Positions 17,894-27,219 are shown, counted from the first letter of the stretch. The stretch: DNA of 54,589 bases from Lachnospiraceae bacterium (GCA_017456585.1 JAFTJD010000047.1:1-54589), one strand, 5' to 3'. Numbers and translations: made by a program. Notes: generated from the letters alone by a model not told the origin.

Positions 17894-18253
17894 ATGAACG
17901 AAATACGATTAGGAGCTGTAGAATCCAGATTTGCAGATATCATATGGAATAATGAACCATTGCGTCCGGTAGAACTGGAGAAACTTGCGGAAACTGAATT
18001 GAATTGGAAGAGAACTACTACATTAACTATTTTGAAAAGGTTATGTGAAAGAGGAATTTTTCGAAACAAGGATCGTATTATTACATCCTTAATTAGTAGA
18101 GAAGAGTTTTATGCTCTTCAAAGTGAAAAGTTTGTTAATGACACTTTTGAGGGTTCGTTACCGGCTTTTTTGGCTGCATTCGGTTCCCGGAAGAAGTTAT
18201 CGGATAAGGAAGTTGAAGAATTGAAAAAAGTAATAGACAGCATGAGGAGGTGA
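17894..18253 (+). CDS. BlaI/MecI-type transcriptional repressor (pair 2)
   Basis: This 119-residue paralogue of the pair 1 repressor has the same layout: VESRFADIIWNNEPLRPVEL, WKRTTTLTILKRLCERGIF and the tail GSLPAFLAAFGSRKKLSDKE. The recognition helix differs (KRTTTLTILK against SKATTYTVIR), in keeping with a different operator sequence. GGAGGA lies 8 bases before the ATG. The M56 gene follows after 4 bp. Autorepression through the two GACTAC dyads is inferred. Confidence 0.92.
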   Translation: MNEIRLGAVESRFADIIWNNEPLRPVELEKLAETELNWKRTTTLTILKRLCERGIFRNKDRIITSLISREEFYALQSEKFVNDTFEGSLPAFLAAFGSRKKLSDKEVEELKKVIDSMRR

Positions 18254-18257
18254 GAGG

Positions 18258-20624
18258 ATGAATTGGTATGAGTTATTGCCGGTACTTTTGAATATGAGTA
18301 TTACAGCAAGTGTTATAATTGTTACGGTGCTGATACTCAGGCTTTTTTTGAAGCGGACACCGAAGGTATATTCTTATATGCTGTGGGCTGTAGTATTATT
18401 TCGATTGCTTTGCCCTGTTAGCATAAACACACCGTTGTCTGTACTGGGGTTGTTTGATACTCCTGTCACAGAAACTGCTGATAGTATGAGCAAGGTTGTC
18501 TATATTCCTGACAATATTGTTCGTACAGATAATCAGGAAGATGCTTTGCAGGTTCCTATATTGGATGATGTGGTAAATGATAGTGTATACCAAGAGACAG
18601 GACAAATTGTATCAGATTCTTTGGAGATGCCTATCAGCATAGCAACTTATATATGGATAGCAGGAATAGTGGTTATGATTGGGATTAGCACGATTTCTTA
18701 TGTTAAGTTGCGAAAAAGTTTGGTTGGAGCAGTGCAAGTTAGGGATAATATTTATATGGCGGACTATATTACAACTCCTTTTGTTTTGGGGATGTTCAGA
18801 CCACGTATTTATCTGTTATCTTCTTTAAGGGAGCAGGAACAGCAGTATATTCTGAAGCATGAACAATATCATATCCGCAGAGGGGATCATATCTTTAAAT
18901 TTCTTGCCTATGTAGCTCTTTGCATACATTGGTTTAATCCTCTTGTTTGGGTGGCATTTCTATTATTTAGTAAGGATATGGAAATGAGCTGTGATGAGGC
19001 AGTTATCAGAAATATTGGGGAAGATGTACGGGCTGATTATTCTGCTTCTTTGCTGAAGGTTGCAACGAGTAATACTATTATGTTCGGAATGCCGCTTGCT
19101 TTTGGAGAGGTGGATACCAAGGGACGTATTAAAAATCTGGCTACATGGAAGCAGCCTGGCTTTTTGGTTACCATAGGAGCTATTTTGATATGTATCGTAG
19201 GCATTATAATATGCGTAACTAATCCTAAAAAAGGAGATTATTTTGCGTCGGAACCCTTCGGACATAGCTACAGGGTGGCAGAAATAATATATAATGCACC
19301 TTGGTATTCCTTCTCTTATACACCGGAAACGGCACCTAGATATCAGTTTACATCGGACTATACTATGCTTGTGTCAGGAGATGTATTAGATGATAAGGGT
19401 TCAACGGAGTGGGTACAACAGTCAGGCAGATTTGAGGAAGTCGAGATTACAACAGAAAACTTTGACAAGTATTTCGATATGTCCGGATTTACTATATCAG
19501 ATGATGCATGGTCAGAACTTAGAAGTTCAATAGAAAAGGCGTGGAGAATAAATGTAGAGAATAGTGAGAATAATGTGGTTTACTATTTGCTTCAGACAAA
19601 AGATGGAGGTGTATACCTGACTTATGAATATGACGTAGACATCGATACGGAAGTGTTGGAGGAAGGTGCGCATATCAGATGGTTGTTCGGGTTGGAACGC
19701 ATAGATAGTCTGAGAAACAACGGCATTAGTGAAGGTGAAGTAATAATTGAGGACTCAGAAACACAGGAAGTTGAAAATATAGTGGATGAGCCCACAACGG
19801 AGCAGACTCCTACGGAGCAGACCTTGGATAGTGCTATATTGGATGCCATTGTTGACAGACAAGCATCCGCTTATCCGGATGGACTCTATCATTGTGCCAG
19901 CTTTGTAGAGTTACATAGAGAGGAAATATGTGGAGTGCCTTTGTTAGATGAGGAAGCTTCGAAAACCATGATAATGGTATATGGGATGGCATTGGAACAG
20001 TCATTTTCCTGCTTTGAAGGGAAGTTGAATCGAGTCGCCGGAGGTCATATGCCTGTGGTTATTACATTTGAAATGTTAGATAACACATATAAGTTGAGTG
20101 ATTTTTGGGCTCCAAGAGACGGAAGTTATTATGCATCGGATATTAGAGGGAAATTTCCGGATGAAATTGAAGAAGAAGCATTGGATACGCAGAAATATGT
20201 GGTATATCAAATGCAGGAGTGCTATAGTAGAGCGACCCGGTATTTTAAGATAGATACGGAAAACGTAATTGACGGATTATTTGATACAATTAAATCATCT
20301 CCGATAACTTCGTCAAATCCGGCAGACTATATTGATGAACATCCGCTGGAATATAGAGAACTTATATATTATGGCTCATACAGTTTAAAATACGTTTTTA
20401 GTAAATTCATTGAAGGAGGACAGAACGGACTACATGGTCAATTGATGAGAATTCTTTTAGATGAGTTGGCGCCGGAAGCAAGTCTTAAATTATATGCAGA
20501 AACCGGACAGGAGTACTTTGACGAATGGGCAGAGAGCGCTGTACAGGTGTTGAAGCAGCATGATATGGAATGGATAAAAGAAAATCAACCGTCAATGTGG
20601 ATCTATTTGCAGAGTATTACATAG
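18258..20624 (+). CDS. BlaR1/MecR1-like M56 membrane metallopeptidase (pair 2), altered C-terminus
   Basis: The M56 domain (about 1-300) carries HEQYH (about residue 200) in ILKHEQYHIRRGDH, CIHWFNPLVWVAF and MEMSCDEAV, followed by a membrane span (LVTIGAILICIVGIIICV). The extracellular region includes a SETQEVENIVDE linker matching the pair 1 protein. After it comes an unrelated segment of about 270 residues beginning near TEQTPTEQTLDSAILDAIVD. The reading frame ends at LQSIT inside DNA homologous to the 3' end of the pair 1 gene but in another frame. I infer that a cassette replaced the original sensor tail. No penicillin-binding domain is recognised. Confidence 0.9.
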   Translation: MNWYELLPVLLNMSITASVIIVTVLILRLFLKRTPKVYSYMLWAVVLFRLLCPVSINTPLSVLGLFDTPVTETADSMSKVVYIPDNIVRTDNQEDALQVPILDDVVNDSVYQETGQIVSDSLEMPISIATYIWIAGIVVMIGISTISYVKLRKSLVGAVQVRDNIYMADYITTPFVLGMFRPRIYLLSSLREQEQQYILKHEQYHIRRGDHIFKFLAYVALCIHWFNPLVWVAFLLFSKDMEMSCDEAVIRNIGEDVRADYSASLLKVATSNTIMFGMPLAFGEVDTKGRIKNLATWKQPGFLVTIGAILICIVGIIICVTNPKKGDYFASEPFGHSYRVAEIIYNAPWYSFSYTPETAPRYQFTSDYTMLVSGDVLDDKGSTEWVQQSGRFEEVEITTENFDKYFDMSGFTISDDAWSELRSSIEKAWRINVENSENNVVYYLLQTKDGGVYLTYEYDVDIDTEVLEEGAHIRWLFGLERIDSLRNNGISEGEVIIEDSETQEVENIVDEPTTEQTPTEQTLDSAILDAIVDRQASAYPDGLYHCASFVELHREEICGVPLLDEEASKTMIMVYGMALEQSFSCFEGKLNRVAGGHMPVVITFEMLDNTYKLSDFWAPRDGSYYASDIRGKFPDEIEEEALDTQKYVVYQMQECYSRATRYFKIDTENVIDGLFDTIKSSPITSSNPADYIDEHPLEYRELIYYGSYSLKYVFSKFIEGGQNGLHGQLMRILLDELAPEASLKLYAETGQEYFDEWAESAVQVLKQHDMEWIKENQPSMWIYLQSIT

Positions 20625-20683
20625 GATATGATCATAACAAAACACCATTTGACGATGGTAAAATTAAACAGTACTTTAATTAG
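20603..20683 (+). pseudogene. Out-of-frame relic of the paralogous M56 gene 3' end
   Basis: From about 20603 the DNA closely matches the pair 1 M56 gene near 16700-16775. Read in the homologous frame it gives EYYIGYDHNKTPFDDGKIKQYFN then stop (in two pieces: EYYIGYDHNKT, PFDDGKIKQYFN), against EYYVEYDHNKT FLEDGEIKQYF in pair 1. The overlying gene uses a different frame and stops at 20624, so this tail is no longer translated. Confidence 0.75.
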
Positions 20684-20687
20684 TAGA

Positions 20688-20718
20688 AAGAGCGAGAGAT
20701 TTGATCTTGCTCTTTTGT
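20688..20718 (+). terminator. Terminator after M56 pair 2
   Basis: A stem AAGAGCGAGA / TCTTGCTCTT (one G-T pair) with a 7-nt loop runs into TTGTTTT. Confidence 0.75.
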
Positions 20719-20727
20719 TTTCTCAAG

Positions 20728-20756
20728 TTGCGTGTTTTCGCAGTATGTGATATATT
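20728..20756 (+). promoter_or_regulatory. Possible promoter of the GGDEF gene
   Basis: TTGCGT and TATATT are separated by 17 bp, about 46 bp before the GTG start. The -35 is weak. Confidence 0.5.
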
Positions 20757-20802
20757 ATAGATAGTAAGTCCTATTTCATAATTTGGAAGAAGGTATGGCA
20801 CA

Positions 20803-22683
20803 GTGAAGAAAATTGGGTTAATAATAAGTGCGTCGAATTTTGAACATCAGAAGGATACAATTAGAGCAATCCATGCTAAGATTAAAGAGGTTGGGGGATG
20901 TGCTCTTTATGTCTTGACAAGTTATGGACTCTATCTTGATGAAACTCTTTATGATAAGGGAGAGGCTACTATTTATGAATTGCTTGATAAGATAGATTTT
21001 GATGGTTGTATTCTTGATGGTAATTTGGGGACGGACAAGATGTTTAGGCCTATTATAAGTAAGCTTCGCGAGAAGAAAATTCCGTTTATTGCCAATAATT
21101 TTGGAGAACAGGATACTAATTTCGTCATTATGGATGGGTATAAGGCGATTTGCCAGCTGATGACGCATCTTGTGGAAAAGCATAACTGTACCAAGATTAA
21201 TCTCGTATGTACAGGCGACAGTGATTGTATTAATGTAGATACGATTAGAGGTTACAGGGAGATTCTTGAGAAGAATAACATAGAGGTTGATGAGAGAAGA
21301 ATCAGTATGAGAGCTGTTTCATTAACTGATGGTAGGGAACTCCTTAGAATGTTCGAGGAAGCGGGGACGCGTGATGCAGAAGCGGTAGTCTGCGTGCATG
21401 ATGTACATAGTATAGGACTTTGTTTGGAACTGGAAGATCAAGGAATTAAGGTGCCGGAGGATATGATAGTGTGCTGTTTGATTCGAAGCACTAACAGTAT
21501 GGCATTCAGACCTGATATCAGCGGAGCAGACAGAGTAGATAGCAGAATTGCTGAGATTTCTTTTGAATTATTGTTGGATTTGATTGATGGCAAGGACGTT
21601 CCGCTCGTTAATTATTATGATGGTGAAGTTTACTTTGGAAGAAGCTGTGGATGTTCTGATGTGCAGGATGATAACGTTGATAAGAAATATCAGCAGCTTG
21701 TATTGTCGAAAATTGAGGCGGGTAATCAGATTCGACAGATGATGCAGTATAATGACCGTTTGGATGAAGTTAGTTCTTTGGATGAGCTTATGGCCAAGCT
21801 TCAGGATATGTTTATCGGAATTAAATGCCCACAGTATGTTTTATGTATGAATCAGGGCGCGATGGAATTTGTTTCTTCTGATTGCGAATTCAAATATCCT
21901 GATAATGGCAAGTATTATGATGACATGATGAATGCCGTTGCAGGTTATACGGAGCGTACAGGAGAGATTAGTAATATCACATTTCCTATAGAGCAATTAA
22001 TCCCTATGGAGATAGAAGAAGGCGATTTGGTACTTATATATCCTATCCACCATTTGGAAGAAATATATGGATATCTGGTGTTCGTTAATGAGTATCTCCC
22101 GATTGACATATATAATTATCGTATATGCCATGAGAGTATTGCGAGTAGTATGGATAACCTTCACCGACAGATGGTACTTCGTAAGAGTGTGGATATGCTT
22201 GAACAGCTTCATATGCAGGATGCGCTTACAGGCTTATATAACAGATATGCGTGGGAACGTTTTAGCAGTGATTATACGGGTAAAGATGCATATTGTGTTG
22301 CGTTTATGGATATGGACGGCTTGAAGAATATTAATGATAATTACGGACATCATGCCGGTAGTAATGCCATTCATACTTCCGCAAATGCTATAAAGAAGGT
22401 TATGCGTGAGAATGATCTTGTAACGCGCTATGGCGGCGATGAATTTCAGGTTTTGTCCACTAATGTAGATGAAAACTTCTGGAATAATTTGCAGAAGGTT
22501 ATTAATGATGAGATAGACAGGCAGATTGAAGCTCAGAACCTGCCATACACATTTGGCGTAAGCTATGGCTACTGTATTTGTGATAAGAAGAATTCACTGA
22601 CATTTGAAGAGTGTTGCGATAAGGCGGATTACTTAATGTATGAAAACAAGAAGATGCGTAAAGCACAAAAGAAGAATAATTAA
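20803..22683 (+). CDS. LacI-type ligand-binding domain fused to a GGDEF diguanylate cyclase
   Basis: A GTG start with GAAGAAGG upstream gives 626 residues. Residues about 1-285 match the LacI/periplasmic-binding sugar-sensor fold (KKIGLIISASNFEHQ, VVCVHDVHSIGLCLELEDQG, then FGRSCGC closing the domain) but without a DNA-binding helix or signal peptide, so it is cytoplasmic. A linker region (about 290-450) may be GAF-like. Residues about 470-620 form a GGDEF domain with intact YGGDEF (about 543-548) and DALTGLYNRYAWE. It would make cyclic di-GMP in response to a small ligand. A possible receiver of the signal, the MCP-PilZ protein, lies 4 kb away. Confidence 0.92.
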   Translation: MKKIGLIISASNFEHQKDTIRAIHAKIKEVGGCALYVLTSYGLYLDETLYDKGEATIYELLDKIDFDGCILDGNLGTDKMFRPIISKLREKKIPFIANNFGEQDTNFVIMDGYKAICQLMTHLVEKHNCTKINLVCTGDSDCINVDTIRGYREILEKNNIEVDERRISMRAVSLTDGRELLRMFEEAGTRDAEAVVCVHDVHSIGLCLELEDQGIKVPEDMIVCCLIRSTNSMAFRPDISGADRVDSRIAEISFELLLDLIDGKDVPLVNYYDGEVYFGRSCGCSDVQDDNVDKKYQQLVLSKIEAGNQIRQMMQYNDRLDEVSSLDELMAKLQDMFIGIKCPQYVLCMNQGAMEFVSSDCEFKYPDNGKYYDDMMNAVAGYTERTGEISNITFPIEQLIPMEIEEGDLVLIYPIHHLEEIYGYLVFVNEYLPIDIYNYRICHESIASSMDNLHRQMVLRKSVDMLEQLHMQDALTGLYNRYAWERFSSDYTGKDAYCVAFMDMDGLKNINDNYGHHAGSNAIHTSANAIKKVMRENDLVTRYGGDEFQVLSTNVDENFWNNLQKVINDEIDRQIEAQNLPYTFGVSYGYCICDKKNSLTFEECCDKADYLMYENKKMRKAQKKNN

Positions 22684-22690
22684 TAAGTGG

Positions 22691-22736
22691 TATGCCTCGG
22701 TCTATTCGATATGCTCGATTAGCAGACCGGGGCATA
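22691..22736 (+). terminator. Terminator after the GGDEF gene
   Basis: A 13-bp stem (TATGCCTCGGTCT / AGACCGGGGCATA, one T-G pair) with a long loop is followed by TTTAATT. Confidence 0.65.
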
Positions 22737-22820
22737 TTTAATTATATGGAGTATGATTAGTTTCTGTATGTGATTAAAACGGAGAAGGTTGACTGTTAAT
22801 ATGCTAACATTGACGTTACA

Positions 22821-22858
22821 AAAAAGCAAGATAAGTAGTTTAACTTGTCTTGCTTTTT
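22821..22858 (+). terminator. Second strong hairpin, start of the sigma-factor intergenic region
   Basis: A 16-bp stem AAAAAGCAAGATAAGT / ACTTGTCTTGCTTTTT (one G-T pair) with a 6-nt loop. It insulates the following dyad array from upstream transcription. Confidence 0.75.
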
Positions 22859-22874
22859 GCTATATATTTCAGGG

Positions 22875-23116
22875 TTTTCTTACCATAGAGTAAACTTATT
22901 CAGTTATGGTTAGATAGAGTGTCACTAGAAACAAGGATATTTCTTACCACAAGGAGCATATTGCATGTAATGGTAAGAAAAATATGATGGCAATAGAGGA
23001 TTTTTGGTGTTTATTTCTTACCATGAGTGCGTCATAATGTGTTATGGTAAGATGAAGTATAGAAATTAGAGCCATTTTTCTAACCATACACTACCTGCGA
23101 TTCGTTATGGTTAGAA
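22875..23116. repeat. Array of four 35-bp inverted repeats with variable centres
   Basis: Four dyads at 22879-22913, 22943-22977, 23017-23051 and 23080-23114 share the arms CTTACCAT or CTAACCAT and their complement ATGGTAAG or ATGGTTAG. Each measures exactly 35 bp from the first C to the last G, while the 17-21 bp centres are unrelated. Centre-to-centre distances are 64, 74 and 63 bp. Arms extend into flanking A/T bases (TTTCTTACCA / TGGTAAGAAA in unit 2; TTCTAACCATA / TATGGTTAGAA in unit 4). Together with the two hairpins upstream and the sigma promoter downstream this fills the 522-bp gene-free stretch 22684-23205. The role is unknown: protein-binding sites or a chain of RNA hairpins are both possible. 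Confidence 0.85.
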
Positions 23117-23151
23117 CGTGAAAAAACTTTTATAATAAAAAAAATAAAACT

Positions 23152-23179
23152 TGAAATAAAAATCCTCTCTTCAAACGTC
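23152..23179 (+). promoter_or_regulatory. Candidate ECF-type autoregulatory promoter
   Basis: TGAAAT, an 18-bp spacer containing a pyrimidine-rich stretch, and CGTCTAAT resemble the TGAAAC...CGTC promoters used by many ECF sigma factors of Firmicutes. It ends 26 bp before the sigma gene. A separate TATAAT at 23131-23136 could be a sigma-A alternative. Confidence 0.6.
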
Positions 23180-23205
23180 TAATAATCGAAAAGGAGGCGA
23201 AAAAG

Positions 23206-23685
23206 GTGAGTAATGAAGAATTTGCACAGCGTGTAGAGTCTATTCGCGATAAGCTCTATAAGACTGCGATGCTTTATACGGGAAGTCATTCTCAGGCGAT
23301 AGATGCCTTGGATGAAGCGATATATAAGGCGTTGTGCGGGCATAAGCGACTGCGGAGTGAAGAGTACTTTGATACATGGATTACGCGTATCCTGATTAAT
23401 GAGTGCTATAACGAGATGCGCAAGAATAAGAAGCTGTGTCCTATAGAGGCAGTAGAGGAGACGGCAACCGCACAGGAATTCGATTCTTTACCACTAAAAG
23501 AGGCAGTAAGACATCTTCCGAAGAGTCTAAAGGATGTGATAATTCTTAGATATTTCTCGGGTTTTACACTTGCTGAAACAGCCGGTATGCTTGGTATTCC
23601 GCAGGGAACAGCTGCGACAAGGCAGAGAAAGGCGTTGAAGCTTTTGAGATTAGAGCTTGAAGAGGAGGTAAATTATGAATCGTAA
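23206..23685 (+). CDS. ECF-type RNA polymerase sigma factor
   Basis: The 159-residue protein (GTG start, AAGGAGGCG upstream) has region 2 (YKTAMLYTGSHSQAIDALDEAIYKA, shown by TWITRILINECYNEMRK at its end) and region 4 (LPKSLKDVIILRYFSG, then LAETAGMLGIPQGTAATRQR). There is no region 3, so it is an ECF group sigma. It overlaps by 11 bp a DUF4179 membrane protein that is expected to act as its anti-sigma factor. It probably drives its own promoter. Such pairs usually answer envelope stress; the regulon cannot be read from here. Confidence 0.92.
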   Translation: MSNEEFAQRVESIRDKLYKTAMLYTGSHSQAIDALDEAIYKALCGHKRLRSEEYFDTWITRILINECYNEMRKNKKLCPIEAVEETATAQEFDSLPLKEAVRHLPKSLKDVIILRYFSGFTLAETAGMLGIPQGTAATRQRKALKLLRLELEEEVNYES

Positions 23686-24952
23686 TGAAGAATATACTAA
23701 TTTAATAAATGAGTTGGAAGCTAATATTCCGAGCCTGGAGAGTTCCGTAGTTAAGGCTAAGAATAGGAGAATGAGAAAACAGGTGATTTGGCGTTCGGTA
23801 TCAACAATGGCAGCAGTATTTGCTTTATTTGTGCTACTTGTCAATGTAAGTGCACCGATAGCGCAGGCGGTATCCAAAGTGCCATTTATTGGTGAACTGG
23901 CAGAGGCTGTTAAATTCTCGAAGTCACTTAGTAAGGCTGTTGAGAAGGAGTATGTACAGCCTGTAGAGTTGGTAGAGACTAAAGATGGCATAACAGCAGA
24001 GATTGAATATTTGATTGCAGATGAGATGCAGGTTAATGTGTTTTATCGCGTGACTTCGGAGGATTATACGGATTTACGAGTATATCCTAGTGCAATAGTT
24101 GAAGGCTCATATGGAGCAAGTGGCAGGGGCGGAAAGTCCGATGGTGAATTGCTCTGTTATATGATTGATTTTAGCAAGGAAACGCCGGATAGCTTTACAC
24201 TTAAGCTCAATGTATTTGAAAGTGGTAGCGAGTCATTGCTTAAAGAGAATAGCTTGGTAACATTTGATTTTGACTTAGAAATTAATAAGGAATTAATGGG
24301 AGAAGCCAAGATTTACAATATAGACCAAATAGTAGATATAGGTGGTTTGACTGTTAATATTAAGGCTATTGAAGTATATCCTACACATACCAGGGTTAGG
24401 ATTGATTCGGAATCCGGTGATGGAATAGAGCTTAGTAAATTAGATTTCTATATCAATACGGATAAAGGAATGAAATTTGAATCGATTTCATTAGGTATGG
24501 TTACAACAAAATCTTCAAAATATGGAACTTCGTGTTATGGAGACAGCCTGTATTTTTATGATGCAGAGCCTACGGAACTTGTTATTACAGGTGCTGTATT
24601 AGAGGGTGAAATCGATTATACAAGACCGATTGTTGATTTGACAACAGGAGAGTGTGTTTATTTACATGATTGGATTGAACTGGTATCAGTAGAGCGTAAG
24701 GATAATGCATGTACTATAAGTTTTAAAGTTAAGGCAGCAGAAGACTGTAGTAATTATCAGATATTCTCAGATAGTGTTATATATAAGGGTTATAGTGACT
24801 CGTTTGATGAAAGATTGGCGACTGATTGTGGAGATGGGTATTTTATAGAAACGTTAACTATTTACGATTGGCCGCATGATAAACTTACATTAACACCTTT
24901 CTACAAATACACATGGACGCCGAGAGAGGAAATTACTATCTCGCTTCAGTAG
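23675..24952 (+). CDS. DUF4179 membrane protein, probable anti-sigma factor
   Basis: The 425-residue protein has a short cytoplasmic N-terminus (about 1-35), one membrane span (about 38-58: MAAVFALFVLLVNVSAPI), and the DUF4179 signature AQAVSKVPFIGELAEAVKFS just outside, then beta-rich extracellular domains. DUF4179 proteins are typically encoded with ECF sigma factors, as here with an 11-bp overlap and AGGAGG inside the sigma gene. The cytoplasmic part would hold the sigma factor inactive. This role is inferred from gene pairing. A strong terminator follows. Confidence 0.88.
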   Translation: MNRNEEYTNLINELEANIPSLESSVVKAKNRRMRKQVIWRSVSTMAAVFALFVLLVNVSAPIAQAVSKVPFIGELAEAVKFSKSLSKAVEKEYVQPVELVETKDGITAEIEYLIADEMQVNVFYRVTSEDYTDLRVYPSAIVEGSYGASGRGGKSDGELLCYMIDFSKETPDSFTLKLNVFESGSESLLKENSLVTFDFDLEINKELMGEAKIYNIDQIVDIGGLTVNIKAIEVYPTHTRVRIDSESGDGIELSKLDFYINTDKGMKFESISLGMVTTKSSKYGTSCYGDSLYFYDAEPTELVITGAVLEGEIDYTRPIVDLTTGECVYLHDWIELVSVERKDNACTISFKVKAAEDCSNYQIFSDSVIYKGYSDSFDERLATDCGDGYFIETLTIYDWPHDKLTLTPFYKYTWTPREEITISLQ

Positions 24953-24973
24953 CACATAGCTAATACAGTAAAC

Positions 24974-25001
24974 AAGGCTGGAGGCAATTGCCTCCAGCCT
25001 T
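24974..25001. terminator. Bidirectional terminator between the DUF4179 and MCP genes
   Basis: A 28-nt perfect palindrome (14-nt arms beginning AAGGCTGGAGG) lies between convergent genes, with T-rich sequence on the plus side. Confidence 0.75.
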
Positions 25002-25020
25002 TATATTGCTTACGGTCTGA

Positions 25021-27102
25021 TTAGTGAGTCTGTACATATCTGGTGATGTCTTCACGTTCCTCGAACATTCGACAACCTACAATGTACTGTCCTGCATTAT
25101 CTGTTACACGGATAATACATCCTTCCAGCTCTTTGACAGAATCTATTTTACAATTCTGAACGGCAAGTTTTACGTTTTTACCTTTGCCTGTCAATAACGA
25201 TTTATCATAGGATGAAAATGCGAATCCGCCTGCGGAGATATTCATCATCTTACCATTAAATGTAGAATCATTCTTGCCTAAGGTAATGGTACATGGGCTG
25301 TTAACCGGTATACGCGGGTGTTTTCTTCTGTTTATTACTTTAGGACTGGTTTCTACGGTAGCGGTGTAAGTGCCGTCTTTGTTTACGTGGAGGGTAACAT
25401 TATTCCATATGTATAATTCGTTATCCACGATAACATTCAAAGAATAATGAACGCCTTTGGCAACTTGAAGGGTTCCGCTTTGTAGATTAAATGAAATGGA
25501 ATCATCTGTTGGGGCTGCTGTTACGCGGCCCTTAAACTCTTTCTTGGAGGAACCGGTATCCTCGGTGAGAGTTAAAAACATGCCTTCTTGTATATCTCTA
25601 ACACCCATGAAACCGCCTTCACCAAGTTCTTCTACAAGTTTACCAACAACATCTTCGATGTGAATAACATTGGCAGAGGTTTCTTCATACTTGCTTCTCA
25701 TGACCTTAGAGTTCTCATCAGCATCTACGATGCTTTCTGTCATAAGATGCATAACTTCTGTGACTTTCTGCATATTAGCAACCATGTTCTTGTTGGATTC
25801 TTCCACTTCCTGCATTGCAGAATCAACGACCTGAACATTGTTTCCAAGCTTAACGGAATCTTCTGTAATAGCGGTAACGCTTTCATTAACCTGTATAACT
25901 TTTTCAAGTGTAAGATTAATTAATTCAAGTGTCTTGGACATGGATGACATCATCTTATCTGAGGTGTCCTCAAGATGAGTAAGCGCTTCCATAATGCTTG
26001 TTGAAGAATCTTTGGTTCCGGTACTTAAATTTCTGATTTCATCAGCAACTACCGCAAAACCCTTGCCGGCTTCACCTGCTCTTGCAGCTTCGATAGAAGC
26101 GTTTAATGCAAGTAAGTTGGTCTGACTTGTTATTTTCTCAATGGTTCCGGTTTCTTCCTTAACCATATTAAATTCTTTTTTAAATTCTTTTAAGATGGCC
26201 TCTACTTCGGAAGAGAGGTCTGCCATTTCCGTTGTAGACTTAACAACCTCTTCAAGCTGACTGGAACTCGTCTTTGCATTAGTCACTGACTGCTGCATAA
26301 GGCCTACGATTTCCTGAATAAGTGTTGCTGCATGCTCAACCTGCATATCAATCTTCTGTGTCATTTCGAGAGAAGAAGCGGTTGCTTCCTGAAGTGTTTC
26401 GTTATTGGCAGTAAGCTTATTCATGCTTTCAACAACGCTGTTTGCACTATCTTTGTTCTCATCTGAAAGCTCGCGCACTACAGTGACACCGTCAACGATT
26501 GAATTACTTGCTGTTTTAACTGACTCGATAGTCTGGACAACCTTATCAAGATTACCTTGAACTGAGCTAAGTAGGGCATTCTCGGAACTTCTAAGATAGA
26601 GCAATGCCAATAGGAATGCGGCATACATTAAAATTGTAACTACAATCATAATCTCCACATCGGCTAAGAATCTGGAACCATCTTGGTTTGTTGCAAAAAT
26701 GTAAACTGCATATGCAACAACGACTGCAATGTTTAACGCTTCAATACGAAGAAGTAACTTGTGATCTTTGTAAAGAATCAATAAAGCTGAAATAGGAAAC
26801 ACGTAAGAGAATGTCAGTAGTGTTGCAGATGTAAAAAATGCAAATGCAAAGAATATGCCGTATCCGATGCACATAACTTCACGATACCACTTGGAATCGG
26901 TTCCTTTAATCTTCAAAAGAATGTTTCCTGCAATCATAGGACCCCATGATAATGTCATAAAGATTGCATAATAGCCCCAAGTTCTTGCGTCCTTTAATAC
27001 TTCTAAGAGATATGCTATCGTAAACACAATATTAACGATTAACCATACCCTTTGAACATATTTGTTAGCAAGAGATTTAAAATGTTTTTCATTATATTCC
27101 AT
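25021..27102 (-). CDS. Methyl-accepting chemotaxis-type receptor with C-terminal PilZ domain
   Basis: The 693-residue protein begins with about six membrane helices (residues 15-170) and no obvious periplasmic domain. It continues with an MCP signalling coiled coil whose hairpin tip is intact ([20 protein letters not shown], about 324-343, then [12 protein letters not shown]). Residues about 585-690 form a PilZ domain with RRKHPR and NISAGG, the two cyclic-di-GMP-contacting motifs. It could therefore couple cyclic di-GMP to CheA/CheW or to another partner. AAAGGGGAG precedes the start. No other che or flagellar gene is in the window. Confidence 0.9.
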   Translation of the reverse strand: MEYNEKHFKSLANKYVQRVWLIVNIVFTIAYLLEVLKDARTWGYYAIFMTLSWGPMIAGNILLKIKGTDSKWYREVMCIGYGIFFAFAFFTSATLLTFSYVFPISALLILYKDHKLLLRIEALNIAVVVAYAVYIFATNQDGSRFLADVEIMIVVTILMYAAFLLALLYLRSSENALLSSVQGNLDKVVQTIESVKTASNSIVDGVTVVRELSDENKDSANSVVESMNKLTANNETLQEATASSLEMTQKIDMQVEHAATLIQEIVGLMQQSVTNAKTSSSQLEEVVKSTTEMADLSSEVEAILKEFKKEFNMVKEETGTIEKITSQTNLLALNASIEAARAGEAGKGFAVVADEIRNLSTGTKDSSTSIMEALTHLEDTSDKMMSSMSKTLELINLTLEKVIQVNESVTAITEDSVKLGNNVQVVDSAMQEVEESNKNMVANMQKVTEVMHLMTESIVDADENSKVMRSKYEETSANVIHIEDVVGKLVEELGEGGFMGVRDIQEGMFLTLTEDTGSSKKEFKGRVTAAPTDDSISFNLQSGTLQVAKGVHYSLNVIVDNELYIWNNVTLHVNKDGTYTATVETSPKVINRRKHPRIPVNSPCTITLGKNDSTFNGKMMNISAGGFAFSSYDKSLLTGKGKNVKLAVQNCKIDSVKELEGCIIRVTDNAGQYIVGCRMFEEREDITRYVQTH

Positions 27103-27219
27103 ACTCGTTCTCCCCTTTCAATAATATGTATATTGTCTTTATTTTACCATACATGTTGTTATATTGCACCTGTTTTCGACAAATTTTGATAAAAAATCTA
27201 AAAATTATTACTCATAAAG

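Noticed and set aside
22875..23116. CRISPR array reading of the four repeats
   Set aside because: The conserved parts are short arms of inverted repeats, not a single direct repeat of 25-40 bp. Unit spacing varies (64, 74, 63 bp) and no cas gene is near.
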